NCBI GenBank assembly: GCA_934254755.1
Contig: CAKQMM010000095.1
Coordinates: 1 to 5,575 of the forward strand
From: an uncultured Clostridia bacterium
GTDB taxonomy: Bacteria; Bacillota; Clostridia; Christensenellales; Borkfalkiaceae
DNA length: 5,575 bases
Direction: 5' to 3'
Shown here: positions 1 through 5,574 of the stretch, piece after piece
Numbering within the stretch: the first letter of the stretch is position 1
Layout of the letters: each line of letters starts with the position of its first letter
Made by a program: the position numbers and the translations under genes
Notes under the pieces: model-generated
What the model saw: only the letters and a program-made list of their open reading frames with translations
The model's database searches: none
What the model was told of the DNA's origin: nothing

Positions 1-2
1 GG

Positions 3-122
3 CCTACCGAGGGCACGGCCGTCGGCAACGTTTTGTGTCAGGCGATAAGTTCAAAAGAAATAAAAGATATAACCGAAGCGAGAAAGGTAGTTATGAACTC
101 GTTCGGCATAAAGGAGATTTAA
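3..122 (+). CDS. rhaB: rhamnulokinase, C-terminal end only (partial)
   Basis: Only the last 39 codons are inside the window; the frame is open to the left edge and stops at a TAA at 120-122. The visible tail starts PTEGTAVGNVLCQ and continues with a helix rich in Lys and Glu ending NSFGIKEI. The P-x-E-(A/G)-T-x-x-GN-x-x-x-Q pattern is the end of FGGY-type sugar kinases, and enterobacterial RhaB has PVEATxIGNxxxQ at the same place. FGGY kinases of this kind phosphorylate L-rhamnulose with ATP to give L-rhamnulose-1-phosphate in the cytoplasm. A fuculokinase has a similar tail, so the rhamnose assignment rests mainly on the two genes that follow. The stop lies one base before the rhaA start, and the rhaA ribosome binding site is inside the last codons of this gene, so the two are co-transcribed and probably translationally coupled. 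Confidence 0.85.
   Translation, partial: PTEGTAVGNVLCQAISSKEIKDITEARKVVMNSFGIKEI
111..116 (+). promoter_or_regulatory. ribosome binding site of rhaA
   Basis: AAGGAG is seven bases before the ATG at 124. It lies within the Lys-Glu codons near the end of the upstream kinase gene. It fixes the rhaA start and shows that ribosomes ending the kinase are next to the next start. Confidence 0.85.
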
Positions 123-123
123 T

Positions 124-1371
124 ATGGATAGGTTTTCAAGCGCGGTCAAAATTTATAAAGACTTCGGCGTTGACGTCGAAAAAGCGTTGGATATTTTAAA
201 AGGCGTACCCGTTTCCGTTCACTGCTGGCAGGCGGACGACGTTTTAGGTTTCGACTCGACGGGCAGTTTGTCGGGCGGCATACAGACCACGGGCAATTAC
301 CCCGGGCGCGCAAGAACCCCCGAAGAAGTTATGCAGGATATGGAAAAGGCCATGAGCCTTGCCCCCGGCAAAAAGAAAATAAACATTCACGCAAGTTACG
401 CCGTTATGAACGACCAAAACCGCGCCGACCGCAACGCGCTTAAACCCGAACACTTTAAAGCGTGGGTCGATTTTGCCAAAAAAATGAACTGCGGCATAGA
501 TTTTAACCCCACGTTTTTCTCGCACCCCATGTGCAAAAACGGGCTTACGCTCACAAACCCCGACGAAACGGTCAGAAAATTCTGGATAGACCACGGTAAA
601 TGCTGCATGAAAATCGCCGAATATTTTGCCAAAGAAACGGGCGTTCCGTGCGTCATCAACTTCTGGATAGGCGACGGGCTTAAAGACGTCCCCGGCGACA
701 GAATGGGGCCGAGAATGAGATATAAGGACAGCTTAGAGCAAATTTTAAGCGTTCCGTACGATAAAAAACTCGTTAAGCCTTGCGTCGAAAGCAAAGTTTT
801 CGGCATAGGCGTTGAAAGTTACACGGCGGGCAGCGCAGAATTTACGTTATCTTTCGCCGCTAAAAACGACATTTTGCCCCTTATGGACAACGGGCATTAT
901 CACCCGACCGAAGTCGTTTCGGATAAAATACCCGCGCTACTTTGCTTCTTTGACGAAATCGCTCTTCACATAACCCGCCCGGTGCGCTGGGATAGCGACC
1001 ACGTCGTTTTGTTTGACGACGAAACGAAAGAAATCGCGAAAGAAATCGTCCGCAACAACGCGCTTAAACGCGTGTATATGGCGCTTGACTTCTTCGACGC
1101 GAGCATCAACAGGGTTTCCGCTCTTATAGTCGGTCAGCGCAGTGTGCAAAAAGCATTGTTAAACGCCCTTTTACTCCCGAATGAAAAGTTAAAAACTTTG
1201 CAGGACGAGTTCAGATACACCGAACTTATGGCTCTTCAAGAAGAAGCAAAAACCCTGCCTTTCGGTGACGTGTGGGACGAATATCTTCGCCGCAGCGGCT
1301 TAAAGACGGGCACCGAATGGATCGACGAAGTTAAAAAATACGAAAAAGAAGTTCTTTTAAAGAGAATTTAA
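124..1371 (+). CDS. rhaA: L-rhamnose isomerase
   Basis: This cytoplasmic metal-dependent enzyme interconverts L-rhamnose and L-rhamnulose, the first step of the pathway. The 415 residues match the usual length (E. coli RhaA is 419) and align from end to end as I remember that protein. Highly conserved stretches include VSVHCWQADDV (30-40), GGIQTTGNYPG (51-61), FWIDH (153-157) and RPVRWDSDHVV (285-295). Using the E. coli metal sites as recalled, all ligands are present at the expected spacing: E222, D255, H282 and D322 for the structural metal; H258, D290 and D292 for the catalytic one. The ATG is supported by AAGGAG at 111-116. The gene follows the kinase by one base and precedes the aldolase by nine. 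Nothing suggests damage; an active enzyme is expected. The regulatory region is upstream, outside the window. Confidence 0.97.
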   Translation: MDRFSSAVKIYKDFGVDVEKALDILKGVPVSVHCWQADDVLGFDSTGSLSGGIQTTGNYPGRARTPEEVMQDMEKAMSLAPGKKKINIHASYAVMNDQNRADRNALKPEHFKAWVDFAKKMNCGIDFNPTFFSHPMCKNGLTLTNPDETVRKFWIDHGKCCMKIAEYFAKETGVPCVINFWIGDGLKDVPGDRMGPRMRYKDSLEQILSVPYDKKLVKPCVESKVFGIGVESYTAGSAEFTLSFAAKNDILPLMDNGHYHPTEVVSDKIPALLCFFDEIALHITRPVRWDSDHVVLFDDETKEIAKEIVRNNALKRVYMALDFFDASINRVSALIVGQRSVQKALLNALLLPNEKLKTLQDEFRYTELMALQEEAKTLPFGDVWDEYLRRSGLKTGTEWIDEVKKYEKEVLLKRI

Positions 1372-1375
1372 GGAG
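1370..1375 (+). promoter_or_regulatory. ribosome binding site of rhaD
   Basis: AAGGAG five bases before the ATG at 1381. It overlaps the TAA stop of rhaA (1369-1371), so the aldolase start is close-coupled to termination of the isomerase. Confidence 0.85.
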
Positions 1376-1380
1376 ATATT

Positions 1381-2193
1381 ATGTTAAATATTTTAGACGC
1401 GCCTTTTATTAAAGAAGTAGGCAAAATTTGTTCCAATATGTATCGCTTAGGCTACGACGAGAGAAACGGCGGCAACATAAGCGTTATGCTCGACGAAGAA
1501 GAAGTTAAAAAGTACCTCGACGTAAACAACGTTTTGCGCGACATACCCATGCACTTTAAAGCGGATAAGCTTATCGGCAAATACTTCGTCGTTACGGGCA
1601 CGGGCAAGTACTTTAAAAACGTGGAAGAAAACCCCGAGGTAAACCTCGGCGTTATAAGAATTAAAAAAGACGGCGAAACGGCGGAACTTTTGTGGGGATA
1701 CGCTGACGGCGGCAGGTTCACGAGCGAACTCCCCGCCCACCTTATGAGCCACATGGCGCGCCTTGCCGTCAACCCCGAAAACAGGGTTATTATGCACTGC
1801 CACCCCATAAACATTCTCGCAATGACCTTCGTTCACGACCTTGACGAGAAAGAATTCACCAAAACCTTATGGCGCACCATAACCGAGTGCATGGTCGTAT
1901 TCCCCGACGGGCTCGGAGTGCTCCCGTGGATGCTTTGCGGCACTAACGAAATCGGCGAAGCGACCGCCGCTAAAATGAAAGATTTCCGCCTTGTCGTATG
2001 GGCGCAACACGGTATTTACGGCGCGGGCAAGGATATCGACGAAACCTTCGGCCTTATCGAAACCGCCGAGAAAGCCGCCGAAATTTATCTTAAAATCAAG
2101 CCTTTCGAGATAAAACAAACCATCACCGACGAAAACCTTAAAGAAATAGCAAAAGCGTTTAAGGTTACTTATAAAGACGGCTGGATAGATTAG
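1381..2193 (+). CDS. rhaD: rhamnulose-1-phosphate aldolase
   Basis: This class II (zinc) aldolase splits L-rhamnulose-1-phosphate into dihydroxyacetone phosphate and L-lactaldehyde, the last step of the phosphorylated rhamnose route. The 270 residues compare with 274 in E. coli RhaD. Family landmarks are GYDERNGGN (24-32), the phosphate-binding-type stretch VVTGTGKYFKNV (70-81), TSELPAH (114-120) with the catalytic-position Glu at E116, the zinc ligands H139 and H141 in the HCH motif, and the third His at H210 in QHG. TECMVVFPDGLGVLPWM (168-184) is very close to the E. coli TECLVVFPDGVGILPWM segment, which separates RhaD from fuculose aldolase FucA and ribulose-phosphate epimerases of the same superfamily. 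The start has a good ribosome binding site. It is the last gene of the operon; a hairpin terminator begins about 40 bases after its TAG. Confidence 0.97.
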   Translation: MLNILDAPFIKEVGKICSNMYRLGYDERNGGNISVMLDEEEVKKYLDVNNVLRDIPMHFKADKLIGKYFVVTGTGKYFKNVEENPEVNLGVIRIKKDGETAELLWGYADGGRFTSELPAHLMSHMARLAVNPENRVIMHCHPINILAMTFVHDLDEKEFTKTLWRTITECMVVFPDGLGVLPWMLCGTNEIGEATAAKMKDFRLVVWAQHGIYGAGKDIDETFGLIETAEKAAEIYLKIKPFEIKQTITDENLKEIAKAFKVTYKDGWID

Positions 2194-2235
2194 GAAAAAC
2201 ACTCCTTATCATAAATTCCCTAATATTTATAAAAC

Positions 2236-2281
2236 AACCCCCTTGCTAAACGAGTTAATCGCTCGGCAAGGGGGTTTTCTT
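2236..2281. terminator. bidirectional hairpin terminator between rhaD and the AraC-type gene
   Basis: An 11-bp perfect stem, AACCCCCTTGC at 2236-2246 with GCAAGGGGGTT at 2266-2276, is followed by TTCTT on the + strand. The 19-base interior holds a second small stem, CGAG 2251-2254 with CTCG 2262-2265. On the - strand the stem is followed by TGTTTT, so it can also stop transcripts from the convergent regulator gene ending at 2314. Confidence 0.88.
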
Positions 2282-2313
2282 ATCAATTAAATTATTATTC
2301 GTTAGCGGACTTG

Positions 2314-3171
2314 TTACTTTTGTTTGTCGTAAAGTTTTTTAATAAAATCGGCGCGGTACGTAAGGGGTGAAACGTCTTTTATCGCCTTGAACGCGGTGCA
2401 AAAATGCCCGCGCGACGAAAACCCCACTAAAAGCGCGATTTGCTCGACGCTTAGTTCCGTTTGGGTTAAATAGTTTTCGGCAAGGGTAATCCGCCTTAAA
2501 ACTATCGCTTTGTGTAAACTTTCGCCCGTGTGTTTTTTGAATACGTTCGATAAGTAAACGGGGTGATAACCGAAGTTTTCAGCCATGGTTTTTGCTATGT
2601 CTGCGTCGCTTGCGTGCTGGTTTACATAGTTTGTAAGTTTTTGCGCAAGCCGCTCTTCCGCACCCGCGCTAGGAAGCACGCGCGACAAAATTTCAAGCAA
2701 CACGCTTTTTATCGCGTTAGAGCAACCCGCCGCGGCAAACTCGCCTTTTTGGTTAAACAGCGTGACCGCTTCCGAAAGCCTATCCTTAATAAACGCGTCG
2801 CCGCTTAAAAGAATATAGTCGCTAAGAGCGGGGATAACGCTGTCGTCAAACGCTTCGTCGTTTCTGTAAAATTTCGGCGGAACGGGGCAGCGCGATTTAA
2901 CTTCGTTTTCGCGTTTGCGGGTATAGTCGAAGTTTACAACAATTGCCGACATTTTCCTTAAAAAAGTGTACGGAAAGCCGCGCCGAACGAATAAAAGCGA
3001 GCCTTTACTTAATTTTAGTTTTTCGCGTTCGGTTATAAAATCTCCTTCGCCCGAAAGGACGAAAAACAGACGGTTATCCAAAGCTACGCGCAAGTTTTCG
3101 CTTTCAAGCATAGCGGGCTGAATTTCAGCCGCGCGGACAAAAGGGTTTATATCGGTTAATTTAATTTCCAT
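2314..3171 (-). CDS. AraC-family transcriptional regulator, probably of rhamnose genes
   Basis: A 285-residue DNA-binding regulator counted from the ATG at 3171. The N-terminal part (about 28-80) looks like the sugar-sensing cupin of AraC proteins, with FFVLSGEGDF (36-45) and KGSLLFVRRGFPYTF (56-70). The C-terminal part (about 175-280) is the double helix-turn-helix domain: first unit around IAKTMAENFGYHPVYLSNVFKKHTG (192-216), second unit around VEQIALLVGFSSRGHFCTAFK (242-262), closing with SPLTYR (268-273). The motif VGFSS-x-x-x-F-x-x-x-FK is the family signature. A TTG six bases upstream (3177) is in frame and would add two residues; ATG is preferred because TTG is rare, but neither start has a convincing Shine-Dalgarno site. 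Its place beside the rha operon suggests it senses rhamnose or rhamnulose, as RhaS/RhaR do. That is inferred from position; the sensor domain cannot be assigned a ligand by eye. Confidence 0.93.
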   Translation of the reverse strand: MEIKLTDINPFVRAAEIQPAMLESENLRVALDNRLFFVLSGEGDFITEREKLKLSKGSLLFVRRGFPYTFLRKMSAIVVNFDYTRKRENEVKSRCPVPPKFYRNDEAFDDSVIPALSDYILLSGDAFIKDRLSEAVTLFNQKGEFAAAGCSNAIKSVLLEILSRVLPSAGAEERLAQKLTNYVNQHASDADIAKTMAENFGYHPVYLSNVFKKHTGESLHKAIVLRRITLAENYLTQTELSVEQIALLVGFSSRGHFCTAFKAIKDVSPLTYRADFIKKLYDKQK

Positions 3172-3216
3172 ACTCAATCTTTACTTTTTAAACTTTTTGC
3201 AGTTGTTTTTTATACC

Positions 3217-3245
3217 ATTATATACTAAAAATTTGTTATAATCAA
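3217..3245 (-). promoter_or_regulatory. promoter of the AraC-family regulator
   Basis: Reading the - strand, TTGATT (3245-3240) is followed after exactly 17 bases by a consensus TATAAT (3222-3217). Transcription would start near 3210, giving a leader of about 38 bases before the ATG at 3171. The -35 element overlaps the -10 element of the promoter for the divergent membrane protein gene. Confidence 0.65.
3234..3242 (+). promoter_or_regulatory. extended -10 promoter of the YgjV-family gene
   Basis: TGTTATAAT is a perfect extended -10 (TGnTATAAT). No good -35 hexamer is found 16-18 bases upstream, which fits an extended -10 promoter. Transcription would start near 3249, leaving about 48 bases before the ATG at 3298. 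Bases 3240-3242 are shared with the -35 of the opposing promoter, so RNA polymerase could not occupy both at once. Confidence 0.5.
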
Positions 3246-3272
3246 CATATCTTAAAAATTTGGTTTATCGTG

Positions 3273-3289
3273 CGGCAAAAATTTTGTCG
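3273..3289. repeat. 17-base palindrome before the YgjV-family start, possible operator
   Basis: CGGCAAAA and TTTTGTCG flank a single central A; all eight pairs match except one G-T. It starts about 24 bases after the predicted transcription start and ends eight bases before the ATG, where a ribosome binding site would normally be. It may be a binding site for a dimeric regulator or a weak RNA hairpin. The AT-rich centre makes chance occurrence a real possibility. Confidence 0.4.
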
Positions 3290-3297
3290 TTAAAATT

Positions 3298-3921
3298 ATG
3301 GACGTTTTGTATCTGATAGCGCAAATTGTCGGCTACGTCGCTATAGCCGAAAGCGTGTTTATTTTTATAAGCAATAAGCGCGAAAAAATTTTAATATTTA
3401 AACTTATCGACGACGCGCTTTGGTTCACTAATATGCTTCTTATGGGCGCGTACACGGGCGCGGTTTTAAACGCCATAGCAATCGTTCGTGAGATAGTCTT
3501 TTTTAACCGCGGCAAAAAAAAGTGGGCTACGCATAAGTTTTGGCTCTTCTTTTTTATGATAGTTATGCTCGTTTCGCCCGTTTTAACCTGGGCGGGACCC
3601 GTAAGCATTTTGCCCGCAATGGGCAGTTGCGTTGCCGTAATATGCTTTTATGCCGAAAAGCCCATTATGACCAAATACCTTGCATATTTAGCGCAAGGCT
3701 CGTGGCTTGCGTACGCGGTGCTCACCAAAAATTGGTCGTCAACGATATGCAATATAATCGCGCTTATATCGGCTACGATAGGCATTATTCACGAAGTGGT
3801 TGTAAAGCGCAAAGCCGCAAAAAACGTAAACCTTAACGACGGCGATAGCGTCGGCGTTGAAGTAAAAACCGACCCCGAAGTAAATGCGGCGGAAGATAGC
3901 GTTACTGCGGGCAATAAATAA
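3298..3921 (+). CDS. YgjV-family inner membrane protein with SWEET-like internal repeat
   Basis: A 207-residue membrane protein of the YgjV family (Pfam Imp-YgjV), whose function is not established. Hydrophobic segments lie at about 4-24, 31-50, 52-69, 80-99, 102-119, 125-142 and 147-166. The segment ILPAMGSCVAVICFY (104-118) resembles LLPVIGTIVSTWALF of E. coli YgjV, and NAI after the second pair of helices is also shared. Residues 10-68 and 104-162 align without gaps at an offset of 94, with W42/W136 and N58/N152 matching; each Trp-Asn pair is 16 apart, as in SemiSWEET sugar transporters. The tail from about 169 is charged, soluble and longer than in E. coli YgjV (183 residues). ATG at 3298 is the only plausible start before an in-frame stop at 3253-3255, but there is no clear ribosome binding site. 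Divergent from the AraC-type gene, which suggests shared control. Sugar transport is a hypothesis. Confidence 0.88.
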   Translation: MDVLYLIAQIVGYVAIAESVFIFISNKREKILIFKLIDDALWFTNMLLMGAYTGAVLNAIAIVREIVFFNRGKKKWATHKFWLFFFMIVMLVSPVLTWAGPVSILPAMGSCVAVICFYAEKPIMTKYLAYLAQGSWLAYAVLTKNWSSTICNIIALISATIGIIHEVVVKRKAAKNVNLNDGDSVGVEVKTDPEVNAAEDSVTAGNK

Positions 3922-3940
3922 AATAAAAATTAAAAATTAA

Positions 3941-3979
3941 AACCCGCGGGGCGATACTAACGCCCCGCGGGTTGTTTTA
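3941..3979. terminator. strong bidirectional terminator between convergent genes
   Basis: A perfect 13-bp GC-rich stem (AACCCGCGGGGCG at 3941-3953 with its complement at 3961-3973) has a 7-base loop ATACTAA. On the + strand it is followed by GTTTTAT. On the - strand it is followed by a long T-rich run (complement of 3921-3940), which is the better terminator and would end the lipoprotein transcript. It starts 19 bases after the stop of the YgjV-family gene. Confidence 0.93.
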
Positions 3980-4007
3980 TAAAAGCTCAGATATAGTTTG
4001 ATTAAAT

Positions 4008-4027
4008 CGGTTTTTACACGGTTTTTA
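4008..4027. repeat. short tandem 9-mer, two copies
   Basis: CGGTTTTTA occurs at 4008-4016 and again at 4019-4027, 11 bases apart. The second copy includes the stop codon of the lipoprotein gene on the - strand. No function is evident. Confidence 0.5.
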
Positions 4028-4798
4028 TTCGGCAATAAAATTTATTTTCGCGTTAATTAAGTATTCGTTGCCGTCGCCTATTTTTGCGGTTTTGAAGTCT
4101 TCTATAGTTCCGTAAAAATTCACGTCGGTCAAGTTTTTGCAGGCGTAAAACGCATTCGTTTCAACCGTTTTTAAAGATTTGCCTAAACTCACCGTTTTTA
4201 AGTTTACGGCGGAGCGGATAGCTTCTTCTCCGATAAATTCCGCGCCCGACGCAACGAGCGTTTCAAGCGAGTTGCAACCGCAAAAAGCGTTCTTCTCGAT
4301 GCGCGTCGTCGCCGCGGGTAATATAGCGGCGGTTAGGTTATTGCAGATGTAAAACGCTTCCTCGCCGATAGTTTCCACGTTTTTACCGAAAACAACCGTC
4401 GTAAGCGTTTTTATCCCCCAAAACGCGCGTTTAGAAATAGTTTTAACGCTGTCGGGGATAGTCACCGCAACGAGCGTTTCTTTCGTGTCGGTAAACAAGT
4501 CGTAATTTTTAAACGCTTCTTCGCCTATCGTCGTGACGGCAAGCCCGCTATGTTCGGGCGGAATGTTTATAACCGTGTCCGTGCACGAGCCGAGCCCCGT
4601 AACGGAATATTCGCCGTCGTAGTTAATAAGGGTGAATTCAAGACCTTCCGAATACACCGGTTTAAGCGTGCCGTCGCCGCGCGGCGGTTTTGCGTTGCCG
4701 CCGTCTCCCGAGCCGTCGTTTTTGCCGCACGCAATTAAACTTACGGCGGCTAAAACCGACATAGCGCAGACTAAAAATCTTTTAAAGATAGTTTTCAT
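4025..4798 (-). CDS. lipoprotein with BspA-type leucine-rich repeats
   Basis: A 257-residue exported lipoprotein. Residues 1-23 are a signal peptide: Lys/Arg at 2-7, then a hydrophobic core, ending in the lipobox LIAC with the lipidated Cys at 24. A Gly/Asp/Asn/Pro-rich linker (25-45) leads to the outer-face domain. From about 78 to 224 there are roughly six repeats of 20-24 residues with the BspA/LRR_5 pattern 'IP-x-x-V-x-x-I-x-x-x-AF-x-x-x-x-x-L': IGEEAF at 91-96, ISKRAF at 121-126, IGEEAF at 144-149, IEKNAF at 167-172, IGEEAI at 189-194 and VETNAF at 212-217. The last 30 residues are a cap ending INFIAE. Such repeats mediate binding to proteins or host and microbial surfaces in some species; no ligand can be read from this sequence. 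Its ATG overlaps the stop of the upstream DUF1846 gene by one base. A poor AGAAAG site precedes the start, so expression may depend on upstream translation. Confidence 0.92.
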   Translation of the reverse strand: MKTIFKRFLVCAMSVLAAVSLIACGKNDGSGDGGNAKPPRGDGTLKPVYSEGLEFTLINYDGEYSVTGLGSCTDTVINIPPEHSGLAVTTIGEEAFKNYDLFTDTKETLVAVTIPDSVKTISKRAFWGIKTLTTVVFGKNVETIGEEAFYICNNLTAAILPAATTRIEKNAFCGCNSLETLVASGAEFIGEEAIRSAVNLKTVSLGKSLKTVETNAFYACKNLTDVNFYGTIEDFKTAKIGDGNEYLINAKINFIAE

Positions 4799-4800
4799 TA
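4796..4800 (-). promoter_or_regulatory. TAATG stop-start overlap
   Basis: On the - strand the TAA of the DUF1846 gene (4800-4798) shares its last A with the ATG of the lipoprotein gene (4798-4796). The sequence in front is only AGAAAG, a weak ribosome binding site. Such overlaps commonly allow a terminating ribosome to restart on the next gene, which would tie the amounts of the two proteins together. Confidence 0.8.
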
Positions 4801-5574
4801 ACTTTCTATCAAAACGGGTATTTTTTCTTCGTAAACGGGGGTAGAAGTGTAGTGTATGCCGAGTTTGCGAAGAATTTTAGCGTCGATATGCGGCAAAATA
4901 ACCGAAGTATGCACTTCTGCACCGCGCAATTTTTTAAGCTGTTGAAGGGCTATTGCCGCGTTTTCGCTCGTGGCGGAACTTGCGGAAAGGGCGATAAGCG
5001 TTTCGTCTATGTGTAGGCGAGGCGTTTTGCTCGATAAATATTCCACTTTAAGTTCGGTTATAGGCACTATCCGTTCGGGGAGCAAGAGTTTCGTTTCGTC
5101 GCGGATACCCGCTAAATGTTTAAGCGCGTTTAAAATCATCGCGCTTTGGCTTTCAAAAAGCTCGCTCGTTTTGCCGGTTATAATCGTCCCGTCCTCAAGT
5201 TCGATTGCGGAGCAGGGGACTCCCGCCTTTTTCGCTTTACGGGTCGCCTCGACGTAAACCTTTCTGTCGTCAACGGTTATGCCCATAGAGTTCATTAACA
5301 GTAGAATTTTTTGCGATTCGCCGTCGTCAAGGTTATTTTTGCGCTCGTTTTCAAGCGCTTTAAAATATCTGCGGATAATTTCTTGTTTGGAAGCTTCCCT
5401 GCAAACTTCATCGTCGCATATAGCGTACCCCGCCATGTTCACGCCCATATCGGTGGGGGACTTATACGGCGAAGTGCCCATAATTTTTTCAAACAAAGTG
5501 TTTAAAACGGGGAAAATTTCCACGTCGCGATTGTAGTTGACGGTGGTTACTCCGTAGGCTTGCAAATGCCACGG
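4798..5574 (-). CDS. DUF1846/UPF0371 family protein, C-terminal half (partial)
   Basis: The frame is open to the right edge: before the TTG at 5565 (a possible but false start) there are in-frame Pro-Trp-His codons, and the peptide PWHLQAYGVTTVNYNRDVE matches an internal motif of DUF1846 (UPF0371) proteins as I recall them. Those proteins are about 495 residues, so the visible 258 residues are the second half and the N-terminal half lies outside the window. Conserved stretches include SPYKSPTDMGVNMAG and REASKQEIIRRYFKAL in the first 75 visible residues, TGKTSELF near the middle, and PRLHIDETLIALS with GAEVHTSVILPHID towards the end. The family is cytoplasmic and its biochemical role is not known to me. 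It is the upstream partner of the lipoprotein gene in a two-gene or longer operon; the promoter is off the right edge. Confidence 0.9.
   Translation of the reverse strand, partial: PWHLQAYGVTTVNYNRDVEIFPVLNTLFEKIMGTSPYKSPTDMGVNMAGYAICDDEVCREASKQEIIRRYFKALENERKNNLDDGESQKILLLMNSMGITVDDRKVYVEATRKAKKAGVPCSAIELEDGTIITGKTSELFESQSAMILNALKHLAGIRDETKLLLPERIVPITELKVEYLSSKTPRLHIDETLIALSASSATSENAAIALQQLKKLRGAEVHTSVILPHIDAKILRKLGIHYTSTPVYEEKIPVLIES

Noticed and set aside
244..806. Long open frames on the - strand inside rhaA (244-594, 396-806)
   Set aside because: They are antisense to a well-conserved isomerase, have no ribosome binding sites, and their peptides resemble no family.
1447..2202. Open frames on the - strand inside rhaD
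   Set aside because: They lie opposite conserved aldolase codons; their compositions are typical of antisense frames.
3172..3177. TTG at 3177 as the start of the AraC-family gene
   Set aside because: It adds only two residues (TTG-AGT) and has no better ribosome binding site than the ATG at 3171. It cannot be excluded from sequence alone.
3197..3226. Second + strand promoter, TTGCAG (3197-3202) with TATACT (3221-3226), 18-base spacer
   Set aside because: The -35 matches consensus in only three positions, and the extended -10 at 3234-3242 is better. Possible but not supported enough to list.
4078..4560. Repeated 'aacgcttc/gaagcgtt' and 'gtttttaa' words suggesting a DNA repeat array
   Set aside because: They are the coding trace of the leucine-rich repeats (EEAF and similar) and not an independent DNA repeat.
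4550..5536. Open frames on the + strand opposite the lipoprotein and DUF1846 genes
   Set aside because: The - strand products are clearly homologous to known families; the + strand frames have no family features or start signals.
4798..5565. Complete 255-residue protein starting at the TTG at 5565
   Set aside because: The codons before it stay open to the window edge and encode Pro-Trp-His, continuing an internal motif of the roughly 495-residue DUF1846 family. The gene is cut by the edge, not started here.
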